A stretch of DNA of 64,000 bases from Marivirga sericea (GCF_900177665.1 NZ_FXAW01000005.1:1-64000); one strand, 5' to 3'. Shown: positions 9,160 to 17,743, counted from the first letter of the stretch. Notes: generated by a model not told the origin, from the letters alone. Numbers and translations are program-made.

Positions 9160-10239
9160 ATGAGTTGGCTAAAGAAAATCGGTTATTTTAGTGCATTTAT
9201 AATTCCAGCTTTAACAATTCTTGGATTCTATTTAGGCGGAATAGCCAATTTATCTACCTTGATCTTTGTATATGCATTGATTCCCGCAATTGATGCTACC
9301 GTAGGTAGAGATCATAGTAATGTTCCTAAAGAGGCAGTAAAGTCAGTTGCTAATGATTTCTATTATAGATTTATCACCTATTGCTGGACATATTTTCAGT
9401 TGGCTTTTTTAATTTGGGCAGTTTGGGTAGCTTCTACGAATACATCAACACCCTTTGAATGGATTACATTTACTATTGCAGTTTCTCTTTCTACTGGAGG
9501 AATTGGAATTACCGTTGCGCATGAACTAGGTCATAAAAAATCCAAACTAGAACGATTTTACAGCAAAGTGTTACTCATGACGGTGAGTTACATGCATTTC
9601 TATATAGAGCATAATAAAGGTCATCATGTGCGTGTTTCCACTCCAGAAGACCCAGCTACTAGTCGCGAAAATGAAAGCTTCTATGCTTTTTGGTGGAGAT
9701 CTATCACAAAAGGTTATTTGAGTGCTTGGGAGATAGAAAATAAAAGACTCGAAAGAAAGAATAAATCAATACTCTCTATCCATAACCAAATGATTTGGTT
9801 TACTCTCCTACCCTTTATTTTTGCTGCTGCCTTAACTTTAGGAGTAAGTTTAGTAATTGGTCAATTTACCTGGATTCCTTTCGCTTTCTTTTTTGCGCAA
9901 AGCTTTCTAGCTTTCTCACTTTTAGAAGCTGTTAATTACGTAGAACATTATGGTTTAAGAAGAAAGAAAATAGATGAAAACAGATATGAAAGAGTAGAGC
10001 CACATCATTCTTGGAATGCTAATCATATGGTGAGTAATTTCTTTTTATTTCAATTGCAAAGGCATTCAGACCATCATTTTAATGCAATAAAACGATATCA
10101 AGTTTTAGATGATTATGAAAATGCCCCTCAACTTCCTGCAGGATATCCAACCATGATTTTATTGGCACATTTTCCACCCTTGTGGTTTAAGGTAATGAAT
10201 CCAAAACTTCACCAATGGAACAACCTTAAATCAGCTTAA
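9160..10239 (+). CDS. alkB: Alkane 1-monooxygenase (AlkB-type membrane di-iron hydroxylase)
   Basis: An integral membrane fatty acid desaturase-like di-iron enzyme that hydroxylates terminal methyl groups of alkanes. The three histidine clusters of the AlkB family are intact: HELGHKK (His121), HNKGHHVRV followed by STPEDPATSR, and QRHSDHH (His302), plus the NYVEHYGL box. These distinguish AlkB from stearoyl-CoA desaturases and xylene monooxygenases. About six hydrophobic helices are visible, and 359 residues is slightly short of the roughly 400 typical of proteobacterial AlkB. No rubredoxin or rubredoxin reductase lies beside it, so electrons must come from partners encoded elsewhere. Marine Bacteroidota homologues may act on alkanes or alkyl chains, so the substrate is inferred. 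Confidence 0.92.
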   Translation: MSWLKKIGYFSAFIIPALTILGFYLGGIANLSTLIFVYALIPAIDATVGRDHSNVPKEAVKSVANDFYYRFITYCWTYFQLAFLIWAVWVASTNTSTPFEWITFTIAVSLSTGGIGITVAHELGHKKSKLERFYSKVLLMTVSYMHFYIEHNKGHHVRVSTPEDPATSRENESFYAFWWRSITKGYLSAWEIENKRLERKNKSILSIHNQMIWFTLLPFIFAAALTLGVSLVIGQFTWIPFAFFFAQSFLAFSLLEAVNYVEHYGLRRKKIDENRYERVEPHHSWNANHMVSNFFLFQLQRHSDHHFNAIKRYQVLDDYENAPQLPAGYPTMILLAHFPPLWFKVMNPKLHQWNNLKSA

Positions 10240-10241
10240 AC

Positions 10242-11399
10242 TTAGGAATTTGAGCTACTTTTGATCTGAGTAGCTAAAATAGTTACACATAGTGCCATAA
10301 TTGCTATAAAGGAAAATGAAGCCTGGAGATTTAACCAAGCTGCCAAATAACCAATTAATGGAGGACCTAAAAGAAACCCAAAAAATCCCATAGTAGAAAC
10401 AGCAGCAAGAGCAACACTGGAGCCCATGTTTTTTGATTTTCCTGCCAAACTAAATACTAAAGGGATTACAGATGAAACTCCCGCTCCAACTATAAAAAAA
10501 CCAATTAATGAAATGATTTTGCCAGGAAATATTATTAAAATTAGAAGGCCCGTAAAATTTAGCACCCCACTAAAAAAGACAACCTTTTTAACGCCATACT
10601 TACCAGTAAAATAATCCGCTACAAATCTAGTCCCTGCCATACTCACCATAAAGAAAGTATAGGCAAGTCCTAAAATATCTTTTGGTGCATTTACTACCTT
10701 TTTATAATAAACTCCACTCCAGTCAAACATGGTACCCTCACACATCATTGAACAAAAAGCAATAACACCTAATAGCAATAAAGATTTGTCAGGAATCACA
10801 AAAATAGGTTTATCTTGATCTTCATCTAAATCTTGCTTAATGAGGAATTTAAAACTTATATAAGCAGCAATTATACTTGCTGAAAAGATAATAGTATAAT
10901 GATACTGAAGTAAAATTTCTTCACTAATCATAAATGCACCTATAATGGCGCCAAAGAATCCTGCCAAACTCCACATTCCATGAAAACTTGCCATTATATT
11001 CTTTTCGTATTCCTTTTCCAGGCTCACTGCCTGCGTATTAATAGCAATATTTACCATGTTTCCCATCAGCCCGAAAAGAAATAATACTACCCCTAACAAA
11101 TAAATATTTTCTGAAAGAGAAATGGCCACTAAAGAAACTAGATAAAGTACAATGGAAAGGCGGGTCACTAAAAAACTGTTCCACTTAGCTACCAATATAC
11201 CGGCAATCGGTAAAGAGATAAAAGAACCAATTGGTAACATGAGCAGCAATGTGCCAAGTTCAGCCTCTGAAAGTGAAAATTTTTCCTGAATACTTGGGAT
11301 TCTGGATGCCCAACTTGCAAAAGTTAGACCGTAGCAAAAAAAAATTGTACTAACTGCCACTCTTGCCTTGACCAAGGAGCTTTTAAAAAATTGAGTCAT
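10242..11399 (-). CDS. MFS transporter, YbjJ-like
   Basis: A 385-residue major facilitator with about twelve hydrophobic segments. The N-terminal segment, with FCYGLTFASWASRIP followed by FSLSEAELG, is characteristic of the YbjJ-like branch, and it is followed by the cytoplasmic loop AGILVAKWNS between helices 2 and 3. An internal acidic linker near residues 190-200 separates the two six-helix halves. Members are related to sugar permeases, but the substrate is not known. The gene converges on alkB with only two bases between the stop codons and no hairpin, so the two transcripts may overlap. Confidence 0.85.
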   Translation of the reverse strand: MTQFFKSSLVKARVAVSTIFFCYGLTFASWASRIPSIQEKFSLSEAELGTLLLMLPIGSFISLPIAGILVAKWNSFLVTRLSIVLYLVSLVAISLSENIYLLGVVLFLFGLMGNMVNIAINTQAVSLEKEYEKNIMASFHGMWSLAGFFGAIIGAFMISEEILLQYHYTIIFSASIIAAYISFKFLIKQDLDEDQDKPIFVIPDKSLLLLGVIAFCSMMCEGTMFDWSGVYYKKVVNAPKDILGLAYTFFMVSMAGTRFVADYFTGKYGVKKVVFFSGVLNFTGLLILIIFPGKIISLIGFFIVGAGVSSVIPLVFSLAGKSKNMGSSVALAAVSTMGFFGFLLGPPLIGYLAAWLNLQASFSFIAIMALCVTILATQIKSSSNS

Positions 11400-11444
11400 T
11401 AGGGAAGGTTAATGAAAATATTATCGATTCCAATTAAATATTGT

Positions 11445-11660
11445 CTAATAATACCACTTTGACCGACCTCTTCTCAACATTTTTCGTACATCACGTATAA
11501 AAGCTAAGGCTAGGTATAATAAAATTGGAGAGCCAAAAGCCAAAAACGAGGAATAAATAAAAAATATTCTAATATGAGAAGTAGGAATATCCATCATTTC
11601 ACCCAGTCGGGTACAGACGCCAAAGGCTTTATTTTCGATGAATTGTTGAACTTTTTTCAT
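11445..11660 (-). CDS. PspC-domain small membrane protein
   Basis: A 71-residue protein starting at the ATG complementary to 11658-11660. The sequence from KAFGVCTRLGEMMDI through one long hydrophobic segment (about residues 31-56) fits the PspC domain: a short amphipathic part containing G-V-C-x-x-L, then a membrane helix, then a basic tail (RKMLRRGRSKW). PspC proteins take part in envelope stress responses, and stand-alone copies are widespread in Bacteroidota. The frame stays open upstream to 11792, but that extension is AT-rich and lacks domain similarity, so I took the internal start. It diverges from the TPR lipoprotein gene. Confidence 0.82.
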   Translation of the reverse strand: MKKVQQFIENKAFGVCTRLGEMMDIPTSHIRIFFIYSSFLAFGSPILLYLALAFIRDVRKMLRRGRSKWYY

Positions 11661-11748
11661 AATATCCCTTAATTTTAAACAAATAAGGCAAAAGCCTCGT
11701 TGATAATTCGATAAATTTAGAATTCTTTTTTTAAATTTACTAAATACA

Positions 11749-11779
11749 TTGGAATAGTTCCAATATAAATATAATTTCG
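11749..11779 (+). promoter_or_regulatory. Bacteroidota-type promoter with overlapping palindrome
   Basis: A TTG at 11749-11751 and TAATTTCG at 11772-11779 are 20 bases apart, matching the -33/-7 layout of Bacteroidota primary promoters with one mismatch in the -7 box. A perfect palindrome, TTGGAA-TAG-TTCCAA (11749-11763), covers the -33 element and could be an operator. It would drive the TPR lipoprotein gene. Confidence 0.55.
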
Positions 11780-11805
11780 CATTAACTTCCAAACATAATC
11801 AAATA

Positions 11806-13611
11806 ATGAATCAAATGAGACAATTATTTTACGCAGCTGTTCTCTTAGGAACAATGACTTTTTCAGGTTGTGCATTAAACAAGATGATGCAGGCCGCTGA
11901 AGAACAGGCTATCGATGTAACTCCAAACCCTCTTGAGCTTCATGGCGGAGAGGTAGCATTTACTGTAGATTTTCAGTTACCTTCTAAAATGCTTAAAGAT
12001 GGTATCACATACACGGTAAATCCTTATTACGTATATGGCGACAAAGAAATTGCGCTTGATGCAGTTGATTTTGTTTATGCTGACTTTCCAAATAGTGACA
12101 CAGAGCCTGTGAAGTCTAGTCAAGAATTTACGTTCAACTACGAAGAAGATATGAATGTAAAAGGTGAGCTAGTGATGCAAGGAACTGCCACTATTGAAAA
12201 AAATGGCAAAACAGCATCTACTGATAGAAAAACTTATGCAACTGGTATTATTACTACTTCTCAAATGGTTATGCCATCATATCATGCTGCTTATGCTGAT
12301 CATGGATATAACAACAAAGAAGAGTTATTACCAACGAATGTGAACTTCTATTTTGACCAAGGTAGATCTGTTCTTAAATCTTCTGAATTAAGAAGTGATA
12401 GAGGTCAGAAATTCAACGCATTTATAGCTGACAAAAACGTGACAAGAACTGTTACAATTACTGGTACACACTCTCCTGAGGGACCAGAAAGAATTAACAG
12501 TAATTTATCTGAAGACAGAGCGAAAGCAATTGAAAACTACTACACAAGACAAATGAGACGTTATGACTACAAAGGCATGGCGGACTCAATTGAATTTATC
12601 TTAAAGCCAGTAGTTGAAGATTGGACTGACTTCAAAAAAGCTTTAGCTGCTTATGACGGAATTACCGATGCTCAAAAAAGCGAGTATACTCAAATCGTTA
12701 ATGGTGCTGGAAGCTTCGAAGAAAAAGAAGATAGACTACAGAATTTAGCTACTTATAAAAAAGTATTTAAGGATGTATATCCGGACTTAAGAGCTGCTAA
12801 AACAGAGGTTTTAACTGTTAAGGAGAAAAAATCTGATGCAGAAATCTCTGTTTTATCTAAGCAAGTTGCGGCTGGAACTGCTTCTGCAGACACTCTATCT
12901 TTAGAAGAATTAATGTACGCTGCAAGCATGACGCCTTCATTAGAAGAAAAAGCTTCAATTCTTAAAGCTGCTACTAAGAAAAATGACGATAGCCCAGTTG
13001 CCCATAACAATTATGGAGCCGTTCATTTAGAACTAGCAATGGATGCAGAAGGGAACAAAATGACAACTTTAGTTGAACAAGCGGTTACTCAATTCGAAAT
13101 TTCTAATAAGAAATCTGAGAATGCAGAAGCTTATGCAAATCTAGCTACTGCTTATACTATGCAAGGTAACTATGAAAAAGCTTATGATGCAGCTTCAAAA
13201 GCGAATGAAATGACGCTTAGCAGCGAAAACGAAAGAGGTTTGATGGGCGTTAAAGGTGCTTTAGAAATTATGATGGGTGATTACAGTGAAGCTTCAACTT
13301 CATTGAAAAACACATCTGACTCTGAAGTAAACATGTTCAACAAAGGCTTAGCTTTGATTCTTCAAGGGAACTATGAGAATGCTGTTAGTACATTAGAAGA
13401 AGTTGCTGGAAAAACTTCAGGTAAAGGTGTACATGCCAAAGCTCATTATTTAGCTGCTGTTGCAAGCGCAAGATTAGGAAAAGAAGGTGATGTAATCAGT
13501 CATTTAAAAGATGCGGTTACGGCTGATGCTGATTTGAAATCAAAAGCATTATCTGATCTTGAATTTGCAAATTACTCTGCTAATGAAAATTTTAGAAACG
13601 CATTGAAGTAA
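11806..13611 (+). CDS. TPR-repeat lipoprotein
   Basis: A 601-residue envelope protein. The N-terminus has a hydrophobic segment ending in a lipobox (TFSGC, lipid-modified Cys22). Residues 30-165 are beta-rich. Residues 180-270 (FYFDQGRSVLKSSEL, then TGTHSPEGP and SEDRAKAIENYY) resemble the OmpA C-terminal peptidoglycan-binding domain, including the usual repeat-and-name pattern S-x-x-R-A-x-x-x. From about 390 onward there are several tetratricopeptide repeats, such as AYANLATAYTMQGNYEKAYDAA. This architecture is common in Bacteroidota but its function is unknown; tethering to the cell wall and protein-protein contacts are inferred. ATG 11806 is used; Met4 is a possible alternative. It is followed by a strong terminator. 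Confidence 0.85.
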   Translation: MNQMRQLFYAAVLLGTMTFSGCALNKMMQAAEEQAIDVTPNPLELHGGEVAFTVDFQLPSKMLKDGITYTVNPYYVYGDKEIALDAVDFVYADFPNSDTEPVKSSQEFTFNYEEDMNVKGELVMQGTATIEKNGKTASTDRKTYATGIITTSQMVMPSYHAAYADHGYNNKEELLPTNVNFYFDQGRSVLKSSELRSDRGQKFNAFIADKNVTRTVTITGTHSPEGPERINSNLSEDRAKAIENYYTRQMRRYDYKGMADSIEFILKPVVEDWTDFKKALAAYDGITDAQKSEYTQIVNGAGSFEEKEDRLQNLATYKKVFKDVYPDLRAAKTEVLTVKEKKSDAEISVLSKQVAAGTASADTLSLEELMYAASMTPSLEEKASILKAATKKNDDSPVAHNNYGAVHLELAMDAEGNKMTTLVEQAVTQFEISNKKSENAEAYANLATAYTMQGNYEKAYDAASKANEMTLSSENERGLMGVKGALEIMMGDYSEASTSLKNTSDSEVNMFNKGLALILQGNYENAVSTLEEVAGKTSGKGVHAKAHYLAAVASARLGKEGDVISHLKDAVTADADLKSKALSDLEFANYSANENFRNALK

Positions 13612-13630
13612 TAGTTAATAACTTAGATTG

Positions 13631-13666
13631 AAAAGCATCCGCTATTTGGCGGATGCTTTTTTTTTT
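13631..13666 (+). terminator. Intrinsic terminator after the TPR lipoprotein
   Basis: AGCATCCGC (13634-13642) pairs with GCGGATGCT (13649-13657) around a six-base loop. Flanking A and T runs extend the stem, and ten T follow. The same stem sequence recurs after valS at 43686-43713. Confidence 0.9.
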
Positions 13667-13788
13667 GCTCTTTTATAATTAAAATCTTTTTAAACCTTCT
13701 ATATCAAGAAAAGTTAAGGAACTATCACGATTGAGTTGGTAATTGACAGTTGAATAACTATTTTTACCCTGTAAAATTTTCAAGATAG

Positions 13789-14769
13789 ATGAGAGAAATT
13801 CAGTTTAGAGAAGCACTAAATGAAGCAATGTCCGAAGAGATGAGACGCGATGAAAACGTTTTCATTATGGGTGAGGAAGTTGCTGAATACAATGGTGCAT
13901 ATAAAGTAACCCAGGGAATGTTAGATGAGTTCGGCCCAAAAAGAGTGATTGACACTCCTATTACCGAATTAGGATTCTCAGGTATAGGTGTAGGTGCCGC
14001 TATGAACGGAACCCGCCCCATAATCGAATTCATGACTTTTAACTTTTCACTAGTAGCCATAGATCAGATCATTAACTCCGCAGCGAAAATGATGAATATG
14101 TCTGGCGGACAGTTTAACGTCCCAATTGTTTTTAGAGGAGCAACCGGTAATGCAGGCCAATTGGCTTCACAGCATTCCCAAAACTTTGAAAATTGGTACG
14201 CTAATACTCCAGGACTAAAAGTCGTTGTGCCTTCTAATCCGTATGATGCCAAAGGCTTACTTAAGTCTGCTATCAGAGATGATGATCCGGTTATTTTTAT
14301 GGAATCAGAGTTAATGTATGGTGATAAGGGAGAAGTGCCTGAATCAGAGTATTTGGAACCAATCGGAAAGGCCAAAATAACCAGAGAAGGAACCGATGCA
14401 ACTTTAATTTCTTTTGGGAAAATGATGAAAGTAGCTCATGCTGCTGCTGAAGAAATGGAAAAAGACGGCTATTCAATAGAAGTAATTGATTTAAGAACTG
14501 TCAGACCAATAGATTATGCTACTATTTTCGAATCTGTTAAAAAAACTAATAGATGTGTAGTAGTGGAAGAGGCTTGGCCCCTTGCATCCATTTCTGGTGA
14601 CCTAACCTTTAATATTCAGAAAACTGTATTTGACTTTCTGGATGCGCCAATATTGAGAGTAAACAGTTTAGATGTACCTGTTTCTTATGCTCCTACCCTA
14701 TTAGAAGCTGTATTACCTAATAAAGAAAGAACAGTAAAAGCTTTAAGGAGTGTTATGTATTTAGATTAA
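13789..14769 (+). CDS. pdhB: Pyruvate dehydrogenase E1 component, beta subunit
   Basis: A 326-residue transketolase-like beta subunit of the alpha2beta2 E1. With the alpha subunit it binds thiamine diphosphate and decarboxylates pyruvate, passing the acyl group to the E2 lipoyl domain. Visible are the TPP-binding Glu region (DTPITELGFSGIGVGAA), the MTFNFSLVAIDQIINSAAK helix, the RGATGNAGQLASQHSQ loop, and the C-terminal swivelling domain (IEVIDLRTVRPID). Sequence and length are typical of pdhB. Branched-chain E1 beta subunits look similar, so a 2-oxoacid specificity other than pyruvate is possible but less likely. The alpha subunit and E2/E3 genes are not in this window. A terminator follows. 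Confidence 0.93.
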   Translation: MREIQFREALNEAMSEEMRRDENVFIMGEEVAEYNGAYKVTQGMLDEFGPKRVIDTPITELGFSGIGVGAAMNGTRPIIEFMTFNFSLVAIDQIINSAAKMMNMSGGQFNVPIVFRGATGNAGQLASQHSQNFENWYANTPGLKVVVPSNPYDAKGLLKSAIRDDDPVIFMESELMYGDKGEVPESEYLEPIGKAKITREGTDATLISFGKMMKVAHAAAEEMEKDGYSIEVIDLRTVRPIDYATIFESVKKTNRCVVVEEAWPLASISGDLTFNIQKTVFDFLDAPILRVNSLDVPVSYAPTLLEAVLPNKERTVKALRSVMYLD

Positions 14770-14793
14770 AAATAATTTAATCTAAATATAGAT

Positions 14794-14828
14794 AAAGAGG
14801 CTAACCATTTGATGGTTAGCCTCTTTTT
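14794..14828 (+). terminator. Intrinsic terminator after pdhB
   Basis: A perfect 15-bp stem (14794-14808 with 14812-14826) closes a three-base loop and runs into T5. It starts 25 bases after the pdhB stop. Confidence 0.9.
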
Positions 14829-14990
14829 GTTTATAAATCACCTATTCCAAGGCTTCCTCCAAGCTAGTGACCAATTTCAATCATATCAAAACTATTCACA
14901 AAAAATACAAACCGCTAGCAGCTATCATTTGGCAAACTACGCTGTCTCAGTCCATGGAAAAATCAAAAATCTAATTTATTTTAAAGAATC

Positions 14991-15620
14991 ATGCAACTAC
15001 TTCAGAATCTTGGAGTCTTTGGTATAGATTTGAAAAGATTGGAAGCGAACAGTATACACATTCATAAAGACTTAATCATCAGCTGTAAAACTGGTGACCA
15101 GAAGGCATTTAAGCAACTATATATGCTTTATGCAAAATCAATGTTCAATGTAGCCTTAAGAATAGTAAAGTATAAAGATGAAGCAGAGGATGTTACTCAA
15201 GAAGCCTTTATAAAAGCTTACTATAAAATCAATCAATTTGATTTTCAAGCAACATTTGGTGCATGGTTGAAAAAAATAGTGGTAAACCAAGCGCTCGATC
15301 TTCTAAGAAGGGAAAGCAAGTGGGATATGGATCAGATAGGAGAAGAATCAATTTCTGAAGAAAGCGAAATAGACTGGGAAGGCATTGATCTGCAAGTTGA
15401 TTTAGTAAAAAAAGCAATCCGCAATCTTCCTTCCGGATTTAGAACAGTAGCAACATTGTATTTATTTGAAGGATTTGAGCATAAAGAGATTGCGGAAATA
15501 CTGTCAATATCAGTAAACACCTCTAAATCTCAATTTCACAGAGCAAAGAAGAGAATAAAAGATTTCATTCAAGATTATGAAAAAGGAAACAGACAAACTG
15601 GAGCAATTTATCAACAGTAA
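14991..15620 (+). CDS. ECF-family RNA polymerase sigma factor
   Basis: A 209-residue sigma-70 family protein with only regions 2 and 4. Region 2 spans about 35-100, with AFKQLYMLYAKSMFNVALRIV, then the DEAEDVTQEAFIKAY core-binding helix and the -10 recognition part FGAWLKKIVVNQALDLLRR. Region 4 spans about 140-195, with LPSGFRTVATLYLFEGFEHKEIAEIL and the helix-turn-helix SVNTSKSQFHRAKKRIK. The ATG at 14991 gives a 25-residue N-terminal tail. A perfect TAnnTTTG box (15025-15032) lies inside this tail, so a shorter protein starting at TTG 15039 is possible. The gene overlaps the next one by 44 bases, the usual arrangement for a sigma factor and its regulator. Confidence 0.92.
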   Translation: MQLLQNLGVFGIDLKRLEANSIHIHKDLIISCKTGDQKAFKQLYMLYAKSMFNVALRIVKYKDEAEDVTQEAFIKAYYKINQFDFQATFGAWLKKIVVNQALDLLRRESKWDMDQIGEESISEESEIDWEGIDLQVDLVKKAIRNLPSGFRTVATLYLFEGFEHKEIAEILSISVNTSKSQFHRAKKRIKDFIQDYEKGNRQTGAIYQQ

Positions 15621-16125
15621 TCAGAGCGAATTTGATTCAGAATTTAAGCCTGAGAATGGCTGGAGAAAGTTAGAGACGAAAATATCAACGAAAAATCGCA
15701 ATAGTCAATCAATATGGATGATGGCTGCATCGATTGCAATATTGCTTTCTCTGGCCTGGATGCTTTATGATCGAGCGCAGTTAACAGATAAAATCTACGA
15801 ATTAGAAAATCTTTCAGTGAACAATAAACCATATACTGAAATAGAAAATTTCTATCAACAGGATATTTATGAAAAGACGGTATTAGTAAATCAAATGTCA
15901 GTAAAAACTAATATTAAAATTGATACTGATTTAAAATCACTTAATAAAAAGTACGCAGATCTGAAAACAAAAGTCAAGGAACAAGGGGGTCATCCAAAGT
16001 TGATCAACGCTATGATCCAAAACTTACAAACACAAATTAACATCCTCGAACAACAGCTTAGAATCTTGCAAGATCTACAGGAATTTACTCACACTAAAAA
16101 TCAAGAAAATGAAATATCTATCTAA
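15577..16125 (+). CDS. Single-pass membrane protein, probable anti-sigma factor of the adjacent ECF
   Basis: A 182-residue protein with a cytoplasmic N-terminal stretch (1-47), one transmembrane helix (about 48-63, SIWMMAASIAILLSLAWML) and a C-terminal domain predicted to be coiled coil (DTDLKSLNKKYADLKTKVKEQ, then NLQTQINILEQQLRILQDL). I do not recognise a named family. The topology and the 44-base overlap with the sigma gene are those of Bacteroidota anti-sigma factors, so binding of the ECF factor by the N-terminal part is inferred. No zinc-binding H-x3-C-x2-C motif is seen. Its own stop overlaps the start of the next gene by 17 bases, so all three genes form one translationally coupled unit. 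Confidence 0.75.
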   Translation: MKKETDKLEQFINSNQSEFDSEFKPENGWRKLETKISTKNRNSQSIWMMAASIAILLSLAWMLYDRAQLTDKIYELENLSVNNKPYTEIENFYQQDIYEKTVLVNQMSVKTNIKIDTDLKSLNKKYADLKTKVKEQGGHPKLINAMIQNLQTQINILEQQLRILQDLQEFTHTKNQENEISI

Positions 16126-17167
16126 AATAATAATTGCTATTTTAATATTAAACCAAACTGTCTCTTTAGCACAAAATGCACAGTACGAAATTTTTGATAA
16201 GTCATATGTACCAAATAGCTTACAAACTGAGTTACAGCTCGTCAATAACTTCGGCAACATCAACCTAGTAGTTTGGGAAAAGAATTCAATACAGGTAACT
16301 ATTACACTAGATGTAGAAGGCTATGATGAAAAAGAAGTCAAAAAAATCCTAGAAAAAATTGATTTAAAAACCGCTGAAACAGCAGGGCTAATTTCTGTAA
16401 AAACAAATCTTAAATCTTATAATTCATCCTCCAGGAAGAAGACCTTCAAAATTAATTACCAAGTAAAAATGCCTGATGGTCACCCTTTGTCAATTGATAA
16501 TGAATTTGGAAATATATTTTTGACAGATTACTCAGGAAAGTCAACTGTAAACTTGGAGTATGGAAATCTGATAGCGGGAAACTTAAAGCTACTTAACTTA
16601 TCTCATGAATTTGGAAAAGGGGAAATTGAGTCTATCGAGCAAGGGAAGTTCAATTTGAGTTATGTAGATGGTTTTAGCTTACATACGGCTAACCAATTAC
16701 AACTAACTGCTGAATTTTCAAAAGTCGAAATAAAAAAGATCACCTCTATTCTATTCGATCTAGAATATGGAAACCTAAGTGTTGAAGAGGTTTCTAATTA
16801 TGACGGAGAAGCTGAATTCAGTGGGATTAGCATAGGCAAAGTACATGAAAATTTTGAACTTGATGCTGAGTATGCTAATGGAACTATAGAAATCAATCTT
16901 GTAAGTAAGGATATCAAATCTTTTCAGCTTAGTACTGAATTTTCTAAATCAGAAATCAGAATTGAATCTGGCGCCAACTTTACCTTTGAATCTGAGCATT
17001 CCTTTGGAAAACTTAAGACTGAAGGGAGCTCCATCAATTTTACTGAAAGGATAAAAGATATGTCTGATGAATCCTACCGTGGTACAATCGGAAATCAAAC
17101 ACAAAATATTAAAACTACACTGAAAATCGATACAGAATACGGAGGTTGCACCATAATTGCAGAATAA
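16109..17167 (+). CDS. Exported strand-repeat protein (DUF4097-like) in the sigma-factor operon
   Basis: A 352-residue protein with a signal peptide (MKYLSKIIIAILILNQTVSLAQ, cleavage after about residue 22). The mature part consists of roughly ten 20-residue units with alternating EFGN/EYGNL/EFSKVEI patterns ending in polar-hydrophobic strands. This is the signature of right-handed beta-solenoid proteins in the DUF4097/DUF2807 group. Such proteins often follow ECF sigma/anti-sigma pairs in Bacteroidota and may be the periplasmic sensor or effector of the stress response. There is no sorting domain and no lipobox, so it is probably periplasmic. Specific ligands are unknown. Confidence 0.75.
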   Translation: MKYLSKIIIAILILNQTVSLAQNAQYEIFDKSYVPNSLQTELQLVNNFGNINLVVWEKNSIQVTITLDVEGYDEKEVKKILEKIDLKTAETAGLISVKTNLKSYNSSSRKKTFKINYQVKMPDGHPLSIDNEFGNIFLTDYSGKSTVNLEYGNLIAGNLKLLNLSHEFGKGEIESIEQGKFNLSYVDGFSLHTANQLQLTAEFSKVEIKKITSILFDLEYGNLSVEEVSNYDGEAEFSGISIGKVHENFELDAEYANGTIEINLVSKDIKSFQLSTEFSKSEIRIESGANFTFESEHSFGKLKTEGSSINFTERIKDMSDESYRGTIGNQTQNIKTTLKIDTEYGGCTIIAE

Positions 17168-17200
17168 AAAAAGGCTGTTCCAATAAAATTGGAACAGCCT
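17165..17200 (-). terminator. Intrinsic terminator of the DUF1573 gene
   Basis: A perfect 13-bp stem (17172-17184 with 17188-17200) has a three-base loop. The A-run at 17165-17172 becomes the U-tract when read on the minus strand, so it mainly terminates the leftward DUF1573 transcript. It also lies directly after the stop of the rightward operon and could act on both. Confidence 0.85.
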
Positions 17201-17240
17201 CAACTATTTCAAACTGTATAGTTTAAAAAAATCTCAAATC

Positions 17241-17639
17241 TCAAGAGCCACTTGGTAATACATTAGTTGTAATCCTCACGCTTCTTTCCTCACCAATATT
17301 TGAAACTATACGAACCACTTTGTTTTGCCTTCCCATTTTTCCTCTACTATTAAATTTCACTGTAATTTCACCAGTTGCACCTGGCGCAATTGCTTCACCT
17401 CGTGGGTAACTAGGAACTGTACATCCACAAGTTGTTTTAACATTGGAAATTATCAAAGGCTGCTTTCCAGTATTTTCAAACTTAAAAACATGTTCGACAA
17501 CGTCACCTTGAGTAATATCACCAAAATCATGACTACTCTCTTCAAATGTGATATCAGGACTGTTTGTACTTTCAGTGCTTTGAGCTAATGCAGTACCTAA
17601 AATAAAAAATGATGCGAAAAATAATATTGCTTTTTTCAT
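17241..17639 (-). CDS. DUF1573 periplasmic protein
   Basis: A 132-residue exported protein with a signal peptide (MKKAILFFASFFILGTALAQ). The mature part is one Ig-like beta sandwich of the DUF1573 family: FEESSHDFGDITQGDVVEHVFKF, the family's hallmark F-x-N-T-G-x-x-P-L-I-I segment, TTCGCTVPSYP with the conserved CGC, and GATGEITVKFNSRGK. DUF1573 proteins are very common in Bacteroidota, often in many copies, and their function is not established. The domain resembles MSP/ASH-type Ig folds. It stands alone between an ECF operon and a helicase operon, both separated by terminator or promoter signals. Confidence 0.9.
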   Translation of the reverse strand: MKKAILFFASFFILGTALAQSTESTNSPDITFEESSHDFGDITQGDVVEHVFKFENTGKQPLIISNVKTTCGCTVPSYPRGEAIAPGATGEITVKFNSRGKMGRQNKVVRIVSNIGEERSVRITTNVLPSGS

Positions 17640-17667
17640 AATTGAAATATTTTTTTTAGACGATACG

Positions 17668-17675
17668 TAAAGTTA
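17668..17675 (-). promoter_or_regulatory. Possible -7 promoter box for the DUF1573 gene
   Basis: On the minus strand this reads TAACTTTA, a seven-of-eight match to TAnnTTTG, 29 bases upstream of the ATG. A TTG at 17699-17701 (minus) is 23 bases away, slightly wider than the usual 19-21. Confidence 0.35.
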
Positions 17676-17743
17676 CGAAAATTCGATAAAAATGATACCA
17701 AAATGGAATATTAAGAAAGTATGAACAATTTCAATTTCCATCT

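Noticed and set aside
11661-11792. Extended N-terminus for the PspC-domain protein
   Set aside because: It has no family similarity, and the 71-residue form is a complete PspC protein.
14809-15027. Open frame of 72 codons on the plus strand between pdhB and the sigma gene
   Set aside because: It begins inside the pdhB terminator hairpin, has no domain pattern and overlaps the sigma gene start; the sequence is AT-rich intergenic DNA.
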